Assembly (NCBI RefSeq): GCF_003073045.1
Contig: NC_037599.1
Location: forward strand, 310,001-374,000
Length of the DNA stretch: 64,000 nt
Source of the DNA: Pomacea canaliculata
Taxonomy: Eukaryota > Mollusca > Gastropoda > Architaenioglossa > Ampullariidae
Direction of reading: 5' to 3'
This document shows, in pieces, positions 13,301 through 23,239 of this stretch. The notes below the pieces were generated by a model. The model ran no database searches and was not told the DNA's origin. It saw only the letters and a list, made by a program, of their open reading frames with translations. The translations under genes and the position numbers were made by a program. Position 1 is the first letter of the stretch. Each line of letters opens with the position of its first letter.

Positions 13301-14995
13301 CTCATCTGACAGATTCAGGAAGGGATCTGCAGCATTTAGCATCATGGATTTTATCTCAGCAACCTTGTGTCCAACATGCCTCAATCACACACACACACAC
13401 ACAAAATAATAATAATTTTGCAATTAAACTTTATTACCTACCTTAACCCTCACACCTACTAGGCTGGAAGACTTGTAGACACATATATGATGCTAAAACC
13501 TTCTCTCTCATAGCTTAAGAACAGTCAGAACCCTGGCTTAACTTTGTAAAATATTGTTTAGTTAAGACCCTTGCTCTCAGGCCATTATACCCTGTAATAC
13601 ACTTTCTCTGTCATCACACCCTTAAATACATTTTCACTGTCATCACACCCTATAATACACTTTTATTGTCCTCCTACCATGTAATACCCATTCACTGTCA
13701 CCATACCCTGTAATACAGTGTCACCACACCCATAATATAGTGTGATCACACCCTGTAATAGTGTGGTCACACCCTGTATTACAGTCACCACAGCCTGTTG
13801 TACATTGTCACCTCACCCTGTAGTATAGTCACCATAGCCTGTAGTACATTGTCATCACACCCTGTAATACACTTTTATTGTCCTCCTGCCATGTAATACA
13901 TATTTTCATCACACCCTGTAATATTCTGTCCATACCCTGCAATACACTTGTATTGTCATGCTGTCCTTTAATACACTTTCATCACATCCTGCAATGCACT
14001 TTCATTATCATTTTGCTCTGCAATACTTTTACCAGGTCCTGTAATATACTTTCACTTCATCATACCCTGATACTATTACCCCTCTATGCAGTTTACAGCA
14101 CCCACTCATTACCATGCCCTGCAACATGCAAATAACAGCAGTAAACAATGCAGTACAGAGCTAGTATTCAGGATGTGGCTACCTGGAGCAGAAGATTCTT
14201 GCACCAAAGTGCGGCGCTTGAAGAGCTGGTAGTCACTTTTGCCAGGTGTAAGCTTAGTGATAACAACAGTCTTGCCCAGGAAGCAGTTGTCACGTTGACT
14301 AGCCACTAAGATGCGTGGTGCCTGACAGGATAACTTTTATCACATCAATATGTACACTCACAAATTCTTTTGTGGAGTAGACTTTCATGCTCTAAAAGAA
14401 AGGGTGAACCTCACGATTATCCCTCAGTCATACTTATAGTGACAGCTCATTACTCACACCTAACCACCCATTAATCCAACCCCCACCCACACATGCCAAT
14501 ATTTATGCATCTCTCCCTTAATACCCATACATCTACTGTACACAAATACTGATAAGTACAAAACATGGACCCAACTGAGGGGGGTGGGGGTGGGCTGTCC
14601 AAAACCGAGTCCACTGGCGAGGTGTTGTTGTGGGCCTATTCTCCTCGAGGAGTAACAAGGTATAAACTAAACAAAACATGCATATAAAAATATGCACAAA
14701 TACACTAACATGATCAGCTCCCCTGTTCTTGGGTATAAACACTCTCTCCTATTTTAAATTACTTACCGGTGGTAAAAGAGGCTGATTCATAGAGTCTTTT
14801 ATCTCTATCATCGGGGTAATAAGGCTACCAGTGTTGTCACCTTCTATCGCATCATTGTCGTTGTTGATGTTGTCATCATCAGCAGCCACAAGAGGCAGCA
14901 CTCCCATCTCACTGTACATGTTGATGGTGGAGCTGGTGTCCAGCCCCCAAGTCACTCGGGAGGACAAAGGCCTGGCTGTCAAAATGCTGCAGCGT
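7308..14995 (-). CDS. SKP2: SKP2-like F-box/LRR protein (nine exons seen)
   Basis: Exons in transcript order: 14995-14767 (5' limit uncertain), 14321-14183, about 13379-13218, 12991-12877, 12590-12541, 8723-8589, 8397-8299, 8072-7945 and 7666-7308 (stop at 7308-7310). SKP2 is the substrate-recognition subunit of SCF ubiquitin ligases. Diagnostic pieces: the N-terminal VTWGLDTSSTINMYSEMGV motif; an F-box with LNLSDEVILHVFRFLP and VCRRWSSL; NDESLWRRVDL after it; then leucine-rich repeats (LQYLDLSMAMV, LEELNLCMCHG, ILKLNLSGCRENI, LMELDLSDATLL, LEHLALSRCYHISPRTL); and the conserved tail with FSSIARPTTG and IWG. From the F-box exon onward all phases agree. The join between 14183 and the F-box exon does not close in phase, so a small exon or unusual splice site is missing, and the initiator codon is not assigned. 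Introns hold LINE fragments and a minisatellite. Confidence 0.88.
8900..9160 (+). mobile_element. Non-LTR retrotransposon 3' end with (GATA)n tail
   Basis: Frame 8901-9125 encodes the typical C-terminal end of an EEP/RT LINE polyprotein: RKRGRPKETWRRKVE, then KGWTWGHLQRVSADR and LVEALCAT. It is followed by AGATAGATAGATAGATAG at about 9141-9158, a usual 3' microsatellite tail. It sits in reverse orientation inside a SKP2-like intron. Only the 3' end is present, as expected of 5'-truncated insertions. Confidence 0.75.
10655..11015 (+). repeat. Direct repeat flanking a TTTATATAGCGC-type element
   Basis: The segment 10655-10712 (TTATTGTTGGGGGGAATAGG, GTGTCAATAAT) recurs in diverged form at 10960-11012 (TTATTGTTAGGGGAATAGAA, TGTCAATAATT). 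Between them is an AAT-run repeat related to the copies at 2366 and 46018. This may be an old segmental duplication around an inserted element. Confidence 0.45.
11470..12260 (+). mobile_element. LINE endonuclease (EEP) domain remnant
   Basis: Several frames together read like the apurinic endonuclease domain of an RTE-type LINE: GVGFLVYK, then NVTNIQVYAQTF, LVTGDWNTKVGPDA, and at 12038-12256 HPYKKSKWHSPDELVHDQIDYI ending in GSDHDLVL. The GDWN and GSDH motifs are catalytic signatures of the family. Frameshifts and stops separate the pieces, so it is inactive. It lies in a SKP2-like intron on the opposite strand. Confidence 0.75.
13387..13425 (+). repeat. (AC)n/(AAT)n microsatellite
   Basis: Simple repeat directly upstream, in transcript sense, of the SKP2-like F-box exon; on the minus strand it provides the (TG)n tract before the putative acceptor. 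Confidence 0.8.
13560..14110 (+). repeat. Minisatellite with CCCTGTAATACACTTTCA units
   Basis: About 20 diverged units of roughly 25-35 bases, each built from CACACCCTGTAATACACTTT, TATTGTC and close variants. It fills the intron between the second and third visible exons of the SKP2-like gene and may hide or have displaced a small exon. Confidence 0.75.
14562..14675 (+). mobile_element. LINE 3' end fragment (AACAAGG-ATAAACTAAAC tail)
   Basis: Matches the end of the LINE at 26395-26515 (GTCCRCTGGCGAGGYGTT, TCCTCGAGGAG, AACAAGG-ATAAACTAAAC). A third copy of the tail is at about 50915-50957 on the minus strand. Confidence 0.7.
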
Positions 14996-15189
14996 CTATC
15001 AGCACACCAATTATTTATTGCATATAAATATATCATGCCATGCCAAAACAAAATGTGTTATCACTCTTATTGACAGTATACCTTAATCTACACATAGATA
15101 TATTAATAAAAATAATAGAACAAATGTGTAATTCCAGGGCACAACTTGCAATGAGCCTGACCTGCCTGCAGTAGGCAAGAGCTAGGTAT

Positions 15190-15530
15190 CATTTTCAGCA
15201 AGAACAAGATACGGTTTATTCTGCACACTAAACCACTGTCATCTTGCATTCAAAATTATTCTGTTTGTCAGTAGTCCTATGCTGATGATGTGCAGATGTA
15301 CTACTCTAGATCACTAAATGCACCTCATTCTGCTGTCAGCACCATAGAGGATTGCATAAGCAATGTAATGAACTGGCTGTTGCTAAACAAACTGATGCCG
15401 AATAGTAATAAAACTGAAGCTCTCTCTCTTCTGCAGGAAAGACAACATTGACCTACAATTACACTGGTCAACACTGAAATTATTACTGACTTAGTAAGGT
15501 GGCACATACAAAATACATGTTTCTTATGTA
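15190..15530 (+). mobile_element. CR1/L2-like reverse transcriptase fragment, 5' part
   Basis: Translated + strand shows the RT catalytic block YADDVQMYYS followed by the usual downstream helix (ISNVMNWLLLNKLMPN, KTEALS). The element appears to resume at about 16430, so the intervening piece looks like a later insertion. Confidence 0.65.
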
Positions 15531-15559
15531 AGCAGGATAGCCAAGCAAGGGAATTGCAC

Positions 15560-16195
15560 TACTAGCGGAAGGAATGGACCTGCACAAAATGTAGCAGCTG
15601 AAGAAAAGAATATCCAGCACCCAACTCTGGTGGAGGCTCACAAAATCCTGCTACCACCCCTTCACATTAAACTAGGTTTGATGAAGAACTTTATGAAAGC
15701 CATGGACAGTACTTTGTCAACTTTCAAATAGATGAATGAAAAATTCCCTCGACTTAGCAAGACAAAGATTAAAGAGGGAGGTTTCAAGAGTTCTTCAAAG
15801 ATGACCAGTTCAACAACTTGCTGCAGGGTGATGCAAAACAAACATGGAATACTTTGCGCCTAGTGTCTACAAACTTTCTCGGGAACGTTAGGGTAGAAAA
15901 CTTACAAGGAACTTAGTAAAAGACAGGCTGATGCAGTATCAGGAACTTGGCTGAAATATATCTCTAAAGATCCACTTCCTTTTTTTCCCATCTGGATTTC
16001 TATTCCTGACAACTGTCGTGTTGTTAGTGATGAAAATGGCGAATATTTTCATCAAGAGATCGCAACAATGAAAAAAAGATAGCAGGGAAAATTGTACACT
16101 ACCACTGGAGCTGACTACTGCTGGACATTCCCCAGAGATACTCCTGAACACCTGTACGAGAGACAGGCAAAGAAATCTTGGACATAGTCTATGAC
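15560..16195 (+). pseudogene. Decayed copy of an uncharacterised multi-copy invertebrate protein
   Basis: Fragments in shifted frames read LPPLHIKLGLMKNFMKAMD, KFPRLSKTKIKEGGF, NISLKIHF, SDENGEYFHQEIATMKKR, then DYCW, RDTPEHLY and ERQAKKSW. From memory this order of motifs belongs to a repeatedly found, unnamed protein family of cnidarian, arthropod and molluscan genomes that behaves like a transposon passenger; I cannot give it a function. Frameshifts and stops show it is dead. It appears inserted within a CR1/L2-like element. Confidence 0.6.
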
Positions 16196-16429
16196 TTGAT
16201 TGTTTACAGGTATTAATCAGAGGTCAATTACTAATAGCATGCATTTCGTGATGTACACAATAATTATTGGAGATTACGTAAAAACTAGAGCCAATTTTGC
16301 CTTTTGTTTGTCATATTCTTGTTGAGCACATAAGAAAATGACAAGAAATGACTAATTTGATTTCAGTAACTTGACTTTCGTAAAACTTTGTTGACCAGTT
16401 TTATGTGACTACTCAAAACCATCAACGAT

Positions 16430-17110
16430 GGTGAGGCCAATGTTCTTTTTGCACAGTTTGTAGAGAATCTTGGCTGCATGGTCATCACTGACATGGCCTT
16501 TGACAAACAAGTTGCAGTTGTCATTCTGCTGACTATAAACTATGTCAGATTATTGCCATCAACCACATTCTCTCTCAACAAACTGTTAACACAACACTCT
16601 GTAGATTTCTTCTATCAAGGCTTGATTACTGCAATTCTTTGCTCTCAGGCTGGCCTGCACACCTTCACAAATTTAAGAAAGTGTAGAACTCTACTGCACA
16701 AAGCAAAGAAACAGGACCATCTCACTCTTCTACATCTCTATGCACTTGCCGCCTTTGTCCTCATGTTCAGTACAAGTCATCTGCACTCAGCTTTAATTTC
16801 TGAGAAGGCACTATTTCTCCTAACGTCTTTCCCCCTAAATCCCAACCAGAACCCTTCCCTTTGTCTGACCAAGATATACTTTACTCCTGTCACTAAAACA
16901 ATAAATGGTCACAGATTTTGTCTGACCAGCATACACTTCTACTCCAGTCACTGAAACCATAACGTGGTCACCAGCTTTTAAGCAGTGAAATTCTCATTTT
17001 ATTTCCAACACTTAGCCATCACCGAGTCTTATAAACATGCATTAAAAACACATCTTTTTCATGAGTACTACTCCTAAACACAGTCCACTAACCTATTTTG
17101 CTCCTCTCTC
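16430..17110 (+). mobile_element. CR1/L2-like reverse transcriptase fragment, 3' part
   Basis: The frame at 16478 begins with ENLGCMV and DMAFDKQV (the NLGV...FD block after the RT palm); in other frames RLDYCNSLLSG-like sequence, KKV-NSTAQ, and later a SYKHALKTHLF-like end at about 17030-17060 are readable. Stops and frame changes mark it as inactive. Confidence 0.65.
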
Positions 17111-17334
17111 CTTTCATCTCTTGCTTAGTCTGTCCTGCTGATATTCCTTTGTTACTTTTTAGCCAACTTTTCATTGTTACTAACAGTTACCTCTGCGTCT
17201 TCTGTCTTTTGTACTTTATTGTAATCATTGCCCATCTTTCTCTGTCTTTTGTACTTCATCCTCATCATTGCCCATCTTTCTGTTCATTCTCATCATTGCC
17301 CATCTTTCTGTTTGTTCACATAATAATGATGAGA

Positions 17335-17480
17335 TTTGTATTTTCCAAAAATTTGCAAAGAGTGCTTTATATAAATAATATATAGACTGAATCGTCAACA
17401 ACCATGAACCCATATTCACATATAACAGACTTACTTCTACAACATACACTCACTCGTACAAAGTAAATTACAGACATGGT
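17335..17480 (+). repeat. Interspersed repeat related to 46018-46200
   Basis: Shares an ordered series of short blocks with 46070-46195: GTGCTTTATA, AACCATG-ACCCATA, ACTT-CTTCTAC-A, and CAAAGTAAATTACAG-CA. Adjacent upstream sequence has four repeats of CATTGCCCATCTTTCT. Confidence 0.6.
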
Positions 17481-18069
17481 ATGTACTAGACAGTAACCTA
17501 GTGTGTGCCTCATGGATTAGTGCATGCTTCTTTATGTGCATGATTCTGTGCTATATAAACCAACACACTGATCAATATTTTTATTAAGGTTAGTAATAAA
17601 CAACTCCACTTTAGCAAGATCCAAGATAAAGTTTAACCTATTAAACAAAAATGAAATAAAAGATCCCTGTTACCTGGTCTAATTAAAAAAAAAGGCAGTT
17701 CATTTACAGCCCACAACTAGAACCATGTCGCACACCCCTCTGTTTAATGAGATTGTACCCAAGGGATGGTTGATTTGTCCATTTGCTGATTTAACCACCA
17801 CATAAGTTGATTTGACTATTGCCTACAGTCAATATGATCACATCATCATCCATGCTGGTTTGACCACAAAATACATGGATACACAATCAGCATTACCTCC
17901 TTTATGGCTGATCAATGTATGTTACTCTTTGTTTCTCTGTACAGCTTGTGAGTTTCAAGATTTATGAAACTTTTAAAAAAAGTTATAGTTAAGTGTATAT
18001 ACTGCATGACAAATTAGTACTGAAAAAAATAAGTTTCATTTTATGTACAGTATTCATGCAATGAATGTG

Positions 18070-18930
18070 TCAATATGTGATGATTAATTTGAATAACCTG
18101 TATTCGGTGGTCAAATCAACTCATGGCTGTTACCCTCTACCCTCCCTCTGTTTTCAGTGTAAGCATGGCATGGCATGCCCTCAAGTTACGCAGACCAGGC
18201 CACTAACCCTGATAAAGCAAGATCATGTGGTCTGCCCTTCCCAACTGATATGGTCAATTACTTGGAGAATGCCCATGTTTGCCAGAATGGCTGTTTGACA
18301 TGAGGAACATAGAGATTTGATATGGACAAGGAAGGATAGTTTGCTGTCAAAGATGACCCAAAGAAATTTTACTTCATGGACAACTTTGAGTACTCTGCCA
18401 TTTAGATAGATGGATTTGGAAACATGCCTCATAGTTTACAAAAGGGGATGCATAGTGGCCTCATGGGAGAAAATCTGAAGCCATTTTCTGTCACCCACAT
18501 TTGCACACTGTTAAAGCACAGCTGAAGACTGCGTTTGAAACAGTCTAGGGATCTGCTTTGGATGCAGAGAGTAAAATCATCTACATACACCAAGGCTTCC
18601 AAACCTAGGCAGGAATGACAAAGAAAGATATGAGTTTTTGTGAAAGGTACATGTGTTGCTGGCTCCAAATGAGGATCACGTCAGTGTTGGCATCCCATTT
18701 AAGCTGAGTGTCAAAGGTAATACCTAAATATTAATGTTGACTATATTAATGGCAATGCCAAGGATAGTATAAGGCTTTTTCATCTTACATCATTTCTTTT
18801 GTCTCTGAGGCGTTCATGTCAAGGAACAGGGTTAGCTTGTACAAAGTCACTATGAACATCTTATCATACAAGAGTCATAGCAAGGCACTGTCATCAGCAA
18901 ATTTTATAAGCAAGCTCTTATCCATAGTGG
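18070..18930 (-). mobile_element. Two LINE RT fragments, one inside the other
   Basis: Minus strand 18668-18223 encodes Jockey/I-like RT sequence: ALVYVDDFTLC, then NSVQMWVTENGFRFS and EVKFLWVIFDSKLSFLVH. Minus strand 18930-18650 encodes a different, Rex1/L2-like RT: KFADDSALL, LDMNASETKEM, YLGITFDTQLKWDANTD and QQHMYLSQKL. The joint is near 18645. Both are truncated and broken by stops. Confidence 0.7.
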
Positions 18931-19329
18931 TTGTGCAACTATTATATATATGTAGCATTAACAGTAGTGCTTATACAACTGTTATAAATGTATATATATA
19001 TATGGCTTAGAGTGGCATCCCTTTGCCTAGCAGGTTTGAGGGAGGTGGCTCTATGCAATTTCTGTATTTTTATTAAGTTTTTGTGTTTTTGGTGCCCATT
19101 GTGTAAACTGGTGCTTTTTTCGTTGCGCCGTTGCTGTGCAGGACTGTTTGACTTTTGTTTTCTTCTGCAACTTTCGGATTTCCTGTCTTTTCTGCCTATC
19201 AGTTTGTTCTAAAGAACTTGAAGATCACACAATCAGTCCTTTGCTTTAAAATTTTCATGCAGTTTTCCTCTACTTTGTGACTGCATTGATACCAGCAGTC
19301 TTCTGGCGAATTTAGTTCCACTGATCCGA

Positions 19330-19848
19330 GTGTCTATTGATGTATTCTGCCTTCCTACTGATGACACAATGGCTTTCCGAGCTTTAGATGTGAACTCAGG
19401 GCCACCGAGAGCCAGTATGGGTCCCCGGGCAGATGACTTGTTAAAACAAATAACTGGTAAAGTTCACAGATTAATTGACAAGAGGCTAAAGACAGACAAA
19501 AGTTATGTCAGACAAATCAGTAACAAAGCATAGTGCTTGTTCCTAATCTCAGCTGTCAGACTGTCCACCAGCAAGTCAGCCTTACGACATCACCTCCCCA
19601 CCACCGGCACTTTCATCATCAATAAGTCATCATCATCATCAGAAGTGGTCATTGTGCCGTTTGAAAGTGTGGCCTGTGTCTATCAGCTACATACAGGAAT
19701 AGACAAAGGTCCCAAAAACACAACCACAGTCACGACGAACCTCCTGAGTGAAGCCAACAAGACTGTAGTTCATCAGTGCTGCTCCAGCATCCAGCAAGAA
19801 CAGATTATAATAGCCAGTGCAGCCAAGGACAAAATAGAGGAGTTATAA
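19330..19848 (+). pseudogene. Unrecognised intronless ORF split by one in-frame amber codon
   Basis: One frame stays open for 173 codons except for a single TAG at 19531-19533. The first part (67 codons) is basic at its end (KVHRLIDKRLKTDK); the second part is rich in Ser/Thr/Lys and includes a run of five serines from a TCA repeat, then IDKGPKNTTTVTTNLLSEAN and IQQEQIIIASAAKDKIEEL. No family is recognised, no splice sites fit, and no promoter is visible. It could be a decayed retrocopy, a remnant of a mobile-element ORF, or two chance ORFs; amino acid composition favours formerly coding sequence. Confidence 0.35.
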
Positions 19849-20142
19849 AAAAACCACATATAAAATATTTTTAATAATGAAATGAAACGCGCACCAAACA
19901 CTAAGTTTGCATTACGACGTTTACAACGCAAAACCACTTAAGTGGAAACAAGGCTGTATACAGTAAATGGGAGATAGTGTCGTAACCATGAAACATCATA
20001 ACTCGGGACTGACGTAACCTGAGGACCGCCTGTGAACATTTATTATTATTCAACATAGATTTGAGTTCCTTTGTTCCCCTGGGAATATTATTAAGATGGC
20101 AGTTCCTTGGTGGGTATAGTGAATTCAACAAAAGAGACCACC

Positions 20143-20608
20143 ATTTATTGGTTCTGACAGTGCAAAATGTATTAATTTAAAAAATAGTAAAAGAGACCAC
20201 ATCAGCTAAGTCATTAAGGGTGTCATAGAAGTCATTAAAAAAAACTGGCAGTCTGTGCAATCTGAGCACCCCTGCTGGCGGGCAGTGCTCCTTTCTGTCC
20301 ATCGATTTATTGTCTTCACCACCAGCTCAAATTGCTGACATACTATATTATACACAGAAGCCAAGGTGAATTGTGGTTCTGATTTGTTCCCCTGCTAGCT
20401 TTGCCCAAATGCTGTCACGTTTTGTCATTTAATATCCTTTAAGGTTAATTATATCCTTGTCTGAAGAATCAAAGACGGTTTAGCACTATCTCAGCAAGCA
20501 TGCATCCACGAAATTTCTTACCTAGGTATTGAGAATAACATTCGTCTATTATAAACGTTTACTATTTTTTAAAATTAATACGTTTTGCACTGTCAGAACC
20601 AATAAATC
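20143..20608. repeat. Foldback element with ~45-bp inverted arms
   Basis: The arm at 20143-20191 (ATTTATTGGTTCTGACAGTG, CAAAATGTATTAATTT, AAAAAATAGTAAA) is the near-perfect reverse complement of 20559-20608. The 370-base interior shows no coding potential. The pattern fits a foldback or MITE-like element; no clear target duplication is visible. Confidence 0.7.
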
Positions 20609-21098
20609 ATTCTTACACTTCGAATCACAAAATGCCGTACTCCGTGTAGAACAGCGGCTGCATTGCAATACACGAGTACGCGATATCCACACAAATTGTA
20701 TGAGCCAACAGGATTTCACATTATAATACACTAAATAAGAAGTATTTATTTGTACCCGCTGTATGGAAGACTGTTCTCCTTTCTTGTCTGCATGGAATGT
20801 TTCCTTGGTCCTTTAGCTTTTCCCATGTTTATAATTTGCGCCAATAACTACGCCATCTTCTCCCGGCACCGCCACCTTTTAGTTTCGAAAATGTTCTCCG
20901 CTTCCAGCACTTTTTATTTATAAAAATAATTCTAAAATGTTGACTTGGCTTTATTGATTTCAATAGTTCTATTTGCTCTTATGATTAACAACATTATTAT
21001 TATTATGAAGAAGATAAAATTTGGGGAGGGGGAGGAAAAGAAGGGAAAGAACTCTACAAATGGCCGCCAGTGTAGACACGGACGTCTATAGCCTAGAG

Positions 21099-21408
21099 CA
21101 GTGGTTCTCAAAGTGTGGTCATAAGTCAGGTGGTCCGCGGCTGCAGTGGTCATATGTCAGCAAAGTAATGTTTAAAGTGATGCATTCCTCGCATTAACAT
21201 TTTAATTACAAATAACGATGTAGTTTTATGTCAACTTATTGCTATAGTACTGTCACAGAAATACATTTAGTTTTTAATTGTAATCAAACAAATGCGGCAA
21301 TTTAATTTTGAAGTTCATAGTACAGACTGATTTTTAGGCCTTGGTGGTCCGCCATATTTTTTACTTAAGTAAAGTTGTCCGCGGTCCGAAATACTTTGAG
21401 AACCACTG
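21099..21408. mobile_element. hAT-type MITE (310 bp)
   Basis: Terminal inverted repeats CAGTGGTTCTCAAAGT and its complement ACTTTGAGAACCACTG bound the element. Flanking 8-mers GCCTAGAG (21091-21098) and GTCTATAG (21409-21416) match at 6 of 8 bases and fit a hAT 8-bp target duplication. GGTCCGC-GG motifs near both ends extend the inverted repeat. No transposase is encoded. Confidence 0.85.
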
Positions 21409-21639
21409 GTCTATAGGGATAGCATTCGTGGTGTAGACTGTGACAACGGCACTCGTCAACCCTTAATTATGACCGCCTCAGTCGACTCGCGCTGTGGTCG
21501 AGGTGGCCAATGGTCGACCGGTATACTCGATCCTTCTCTCCCAAAATGACATTCTTTGTTTACGGTACCTGTCGTTGCAGGGGTGGGAAGGGGAGCACAT
21601 GGTTAGCTACAGGCGGCAGCTAACAGGGTCTGCCACTCT

Positions 21640-21905
21640 TGCTTTTTGTGGGCGATTTTCAGCAGGTCCAGTCCAGATCGACGACCAGTCCAGTTAAATC
21701 TTTCTTTGGCCACCGCTGCGTCGACTAACCTCCAAGATGCCAAATGCTTCAACCTTGCGGGAGAGGGGAGGAAACTGGAGTACCCGGAGAAACCCCCCAC
21801 ACCCAACCCTGTGGTGTTCACAGAGAGTGTCCCGAGGCGAGATATGAAGCCTGAACCGCTGACAACAGCAGGGTGACAATACACTACAGCGGGTGCCCCT
21901 TGACC
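21640..21905 (-). repeat. Possible SINE-like dispersed repeat (GGGTACTCC block)
   Basis: On the minus strand it carries TTTCTCCGGGTACTCCAGTT and TCCTCCC, a block I recall as common in invertebrate genomes, preceded by a GGTTCAGGCTTC segment that could be a B box. Only one copy is in this window, so the call is tentative. Confidence 0.35.
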
Positions 21906-22689
21906 TCGCCATTCAGTACAGACAACTCTTACTTCCCGTAGTCAAGGGATGTCACTCCGATACCAAAGTAACACGGCCAGCAATGTTACACTCATCCAGT
22001 TTGAGTTAAATAACGTACAACTTTTGTATGGTAGGAATCGAAAGATTGAATGAAGAGGCCTTTTTTCAATGGCAAGTAAATAAAGTAACGACGCATTTAC
22101 AAAAGCAGTGCAGTGACTTTCAAACGATACAGAAAAGCGAAGATGCTATACAGGCCCCCTCCCGGCCTTACAAATGTTTCCAATTCTCTGAAGTATTCTA
22201 AAACATAAAAACTTTAAAGTACTAAGTAGTTAACGATTAAGAATATCAGACGTAATGATTGTGGGGGAGGAAATAGTATATTTCCTTAAGGTTGAGGTGG
22301 AGTTTTCTTTATGGGATTGGACATATCAATAGCACCATGTAATTATTCTATAAAACATTAAATGTTTAAAAAGTTATCAGCAGTTGAGAAATAATAATAT
22401 TTTATCACATGTATGCAGATATAGTTGTCTTTGAGATGGTTGAATTGTTTACTTAGTTGTATTTCTTGGTTCGTACTTAAACATTTCATCATCATGGTCG
22501 TAGACAAAAAGCAGAAGAAAGGCCTGTCATTGATTTATAGTATGTCTCCCAACAGCAGATGAAATGCAAGCTACCTAGAATATGCCATCAGAAGAACTTC
22601 AGGAATTAGTAGTTAAATTTGCATTTTGTATACTTAAGGTAAGTTAGAAATGACATGCTTTATGGTTTACAAAGACTGTAAGATAAAGA

Positions 22690-22905
22690 TAACCTTTCAG
22701 TTGCTGGGGAATGAGGTGTCAGATACCACACTTATCTATCAGCCAGATTTTTTGTGAAGGCTGTACTCATCTCTCCTTTATTACCTTTCCTTCCCCAGTC
22801 TGGTAAGCTGTCAAGTATCCATTCAACAACTGGGTCAGTTGGAAAAAAGTATCCAGTGTTACATGAGTATTCATCTACACAACTGGGGGGAGTATTCTGT
22901 GTCAC
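22690..22905 (-). mobile_element. Old copy of tRNA-derived SINE family 2
   Basis: The minus strand aligns with the SINE at 45700-45965: CCAACTGACCCAGTTG, TGGATACTTGAC, CTGGGGAAGGAAAGGTAA and AGGAGAGATGAG match its body. It is more diverged than the copies at 31545 and 45700. Confidence 0.55.
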
Positions 22906-23239
22906 CTGAATATCAAAGTGAGTAGCGTACAAAGGTTATCTGCATCCTCAAATGACTTCCATGTAAAAAAAAAAATGCATGCAAGCTTAAATTAAATTAA
23001 GTCAGGCAAGTTCAATGTCCAGATGAGTTAGCCTTGGTTAGTGCCATCAGTGTTTGAATAATTAACTGGACTGTTATTTCTTTTTGCGGCCCTGTGCTCC
23101 ACGGGAAGGAAGCTATGCAAGCGGCATTTGCAGCAGTTTTAAAATCAGTGCTCTTTGCAACATAATCAACATGTATTTAGTATCATGGTCAGTATGTTTA
23201 TGTGCAGCAAGGCTGTACTTGTGCAGTCTTACCAAAGAG

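Noticed and set aside
22575..22638. Short exon-like ORF MPSEELQELVVKFAFCILK ending at a good donor
   Set aside because: No matching downstream exon or family; upstream context shows no promoter. Could be a 5' exon of IPP but there is nothing to support it.
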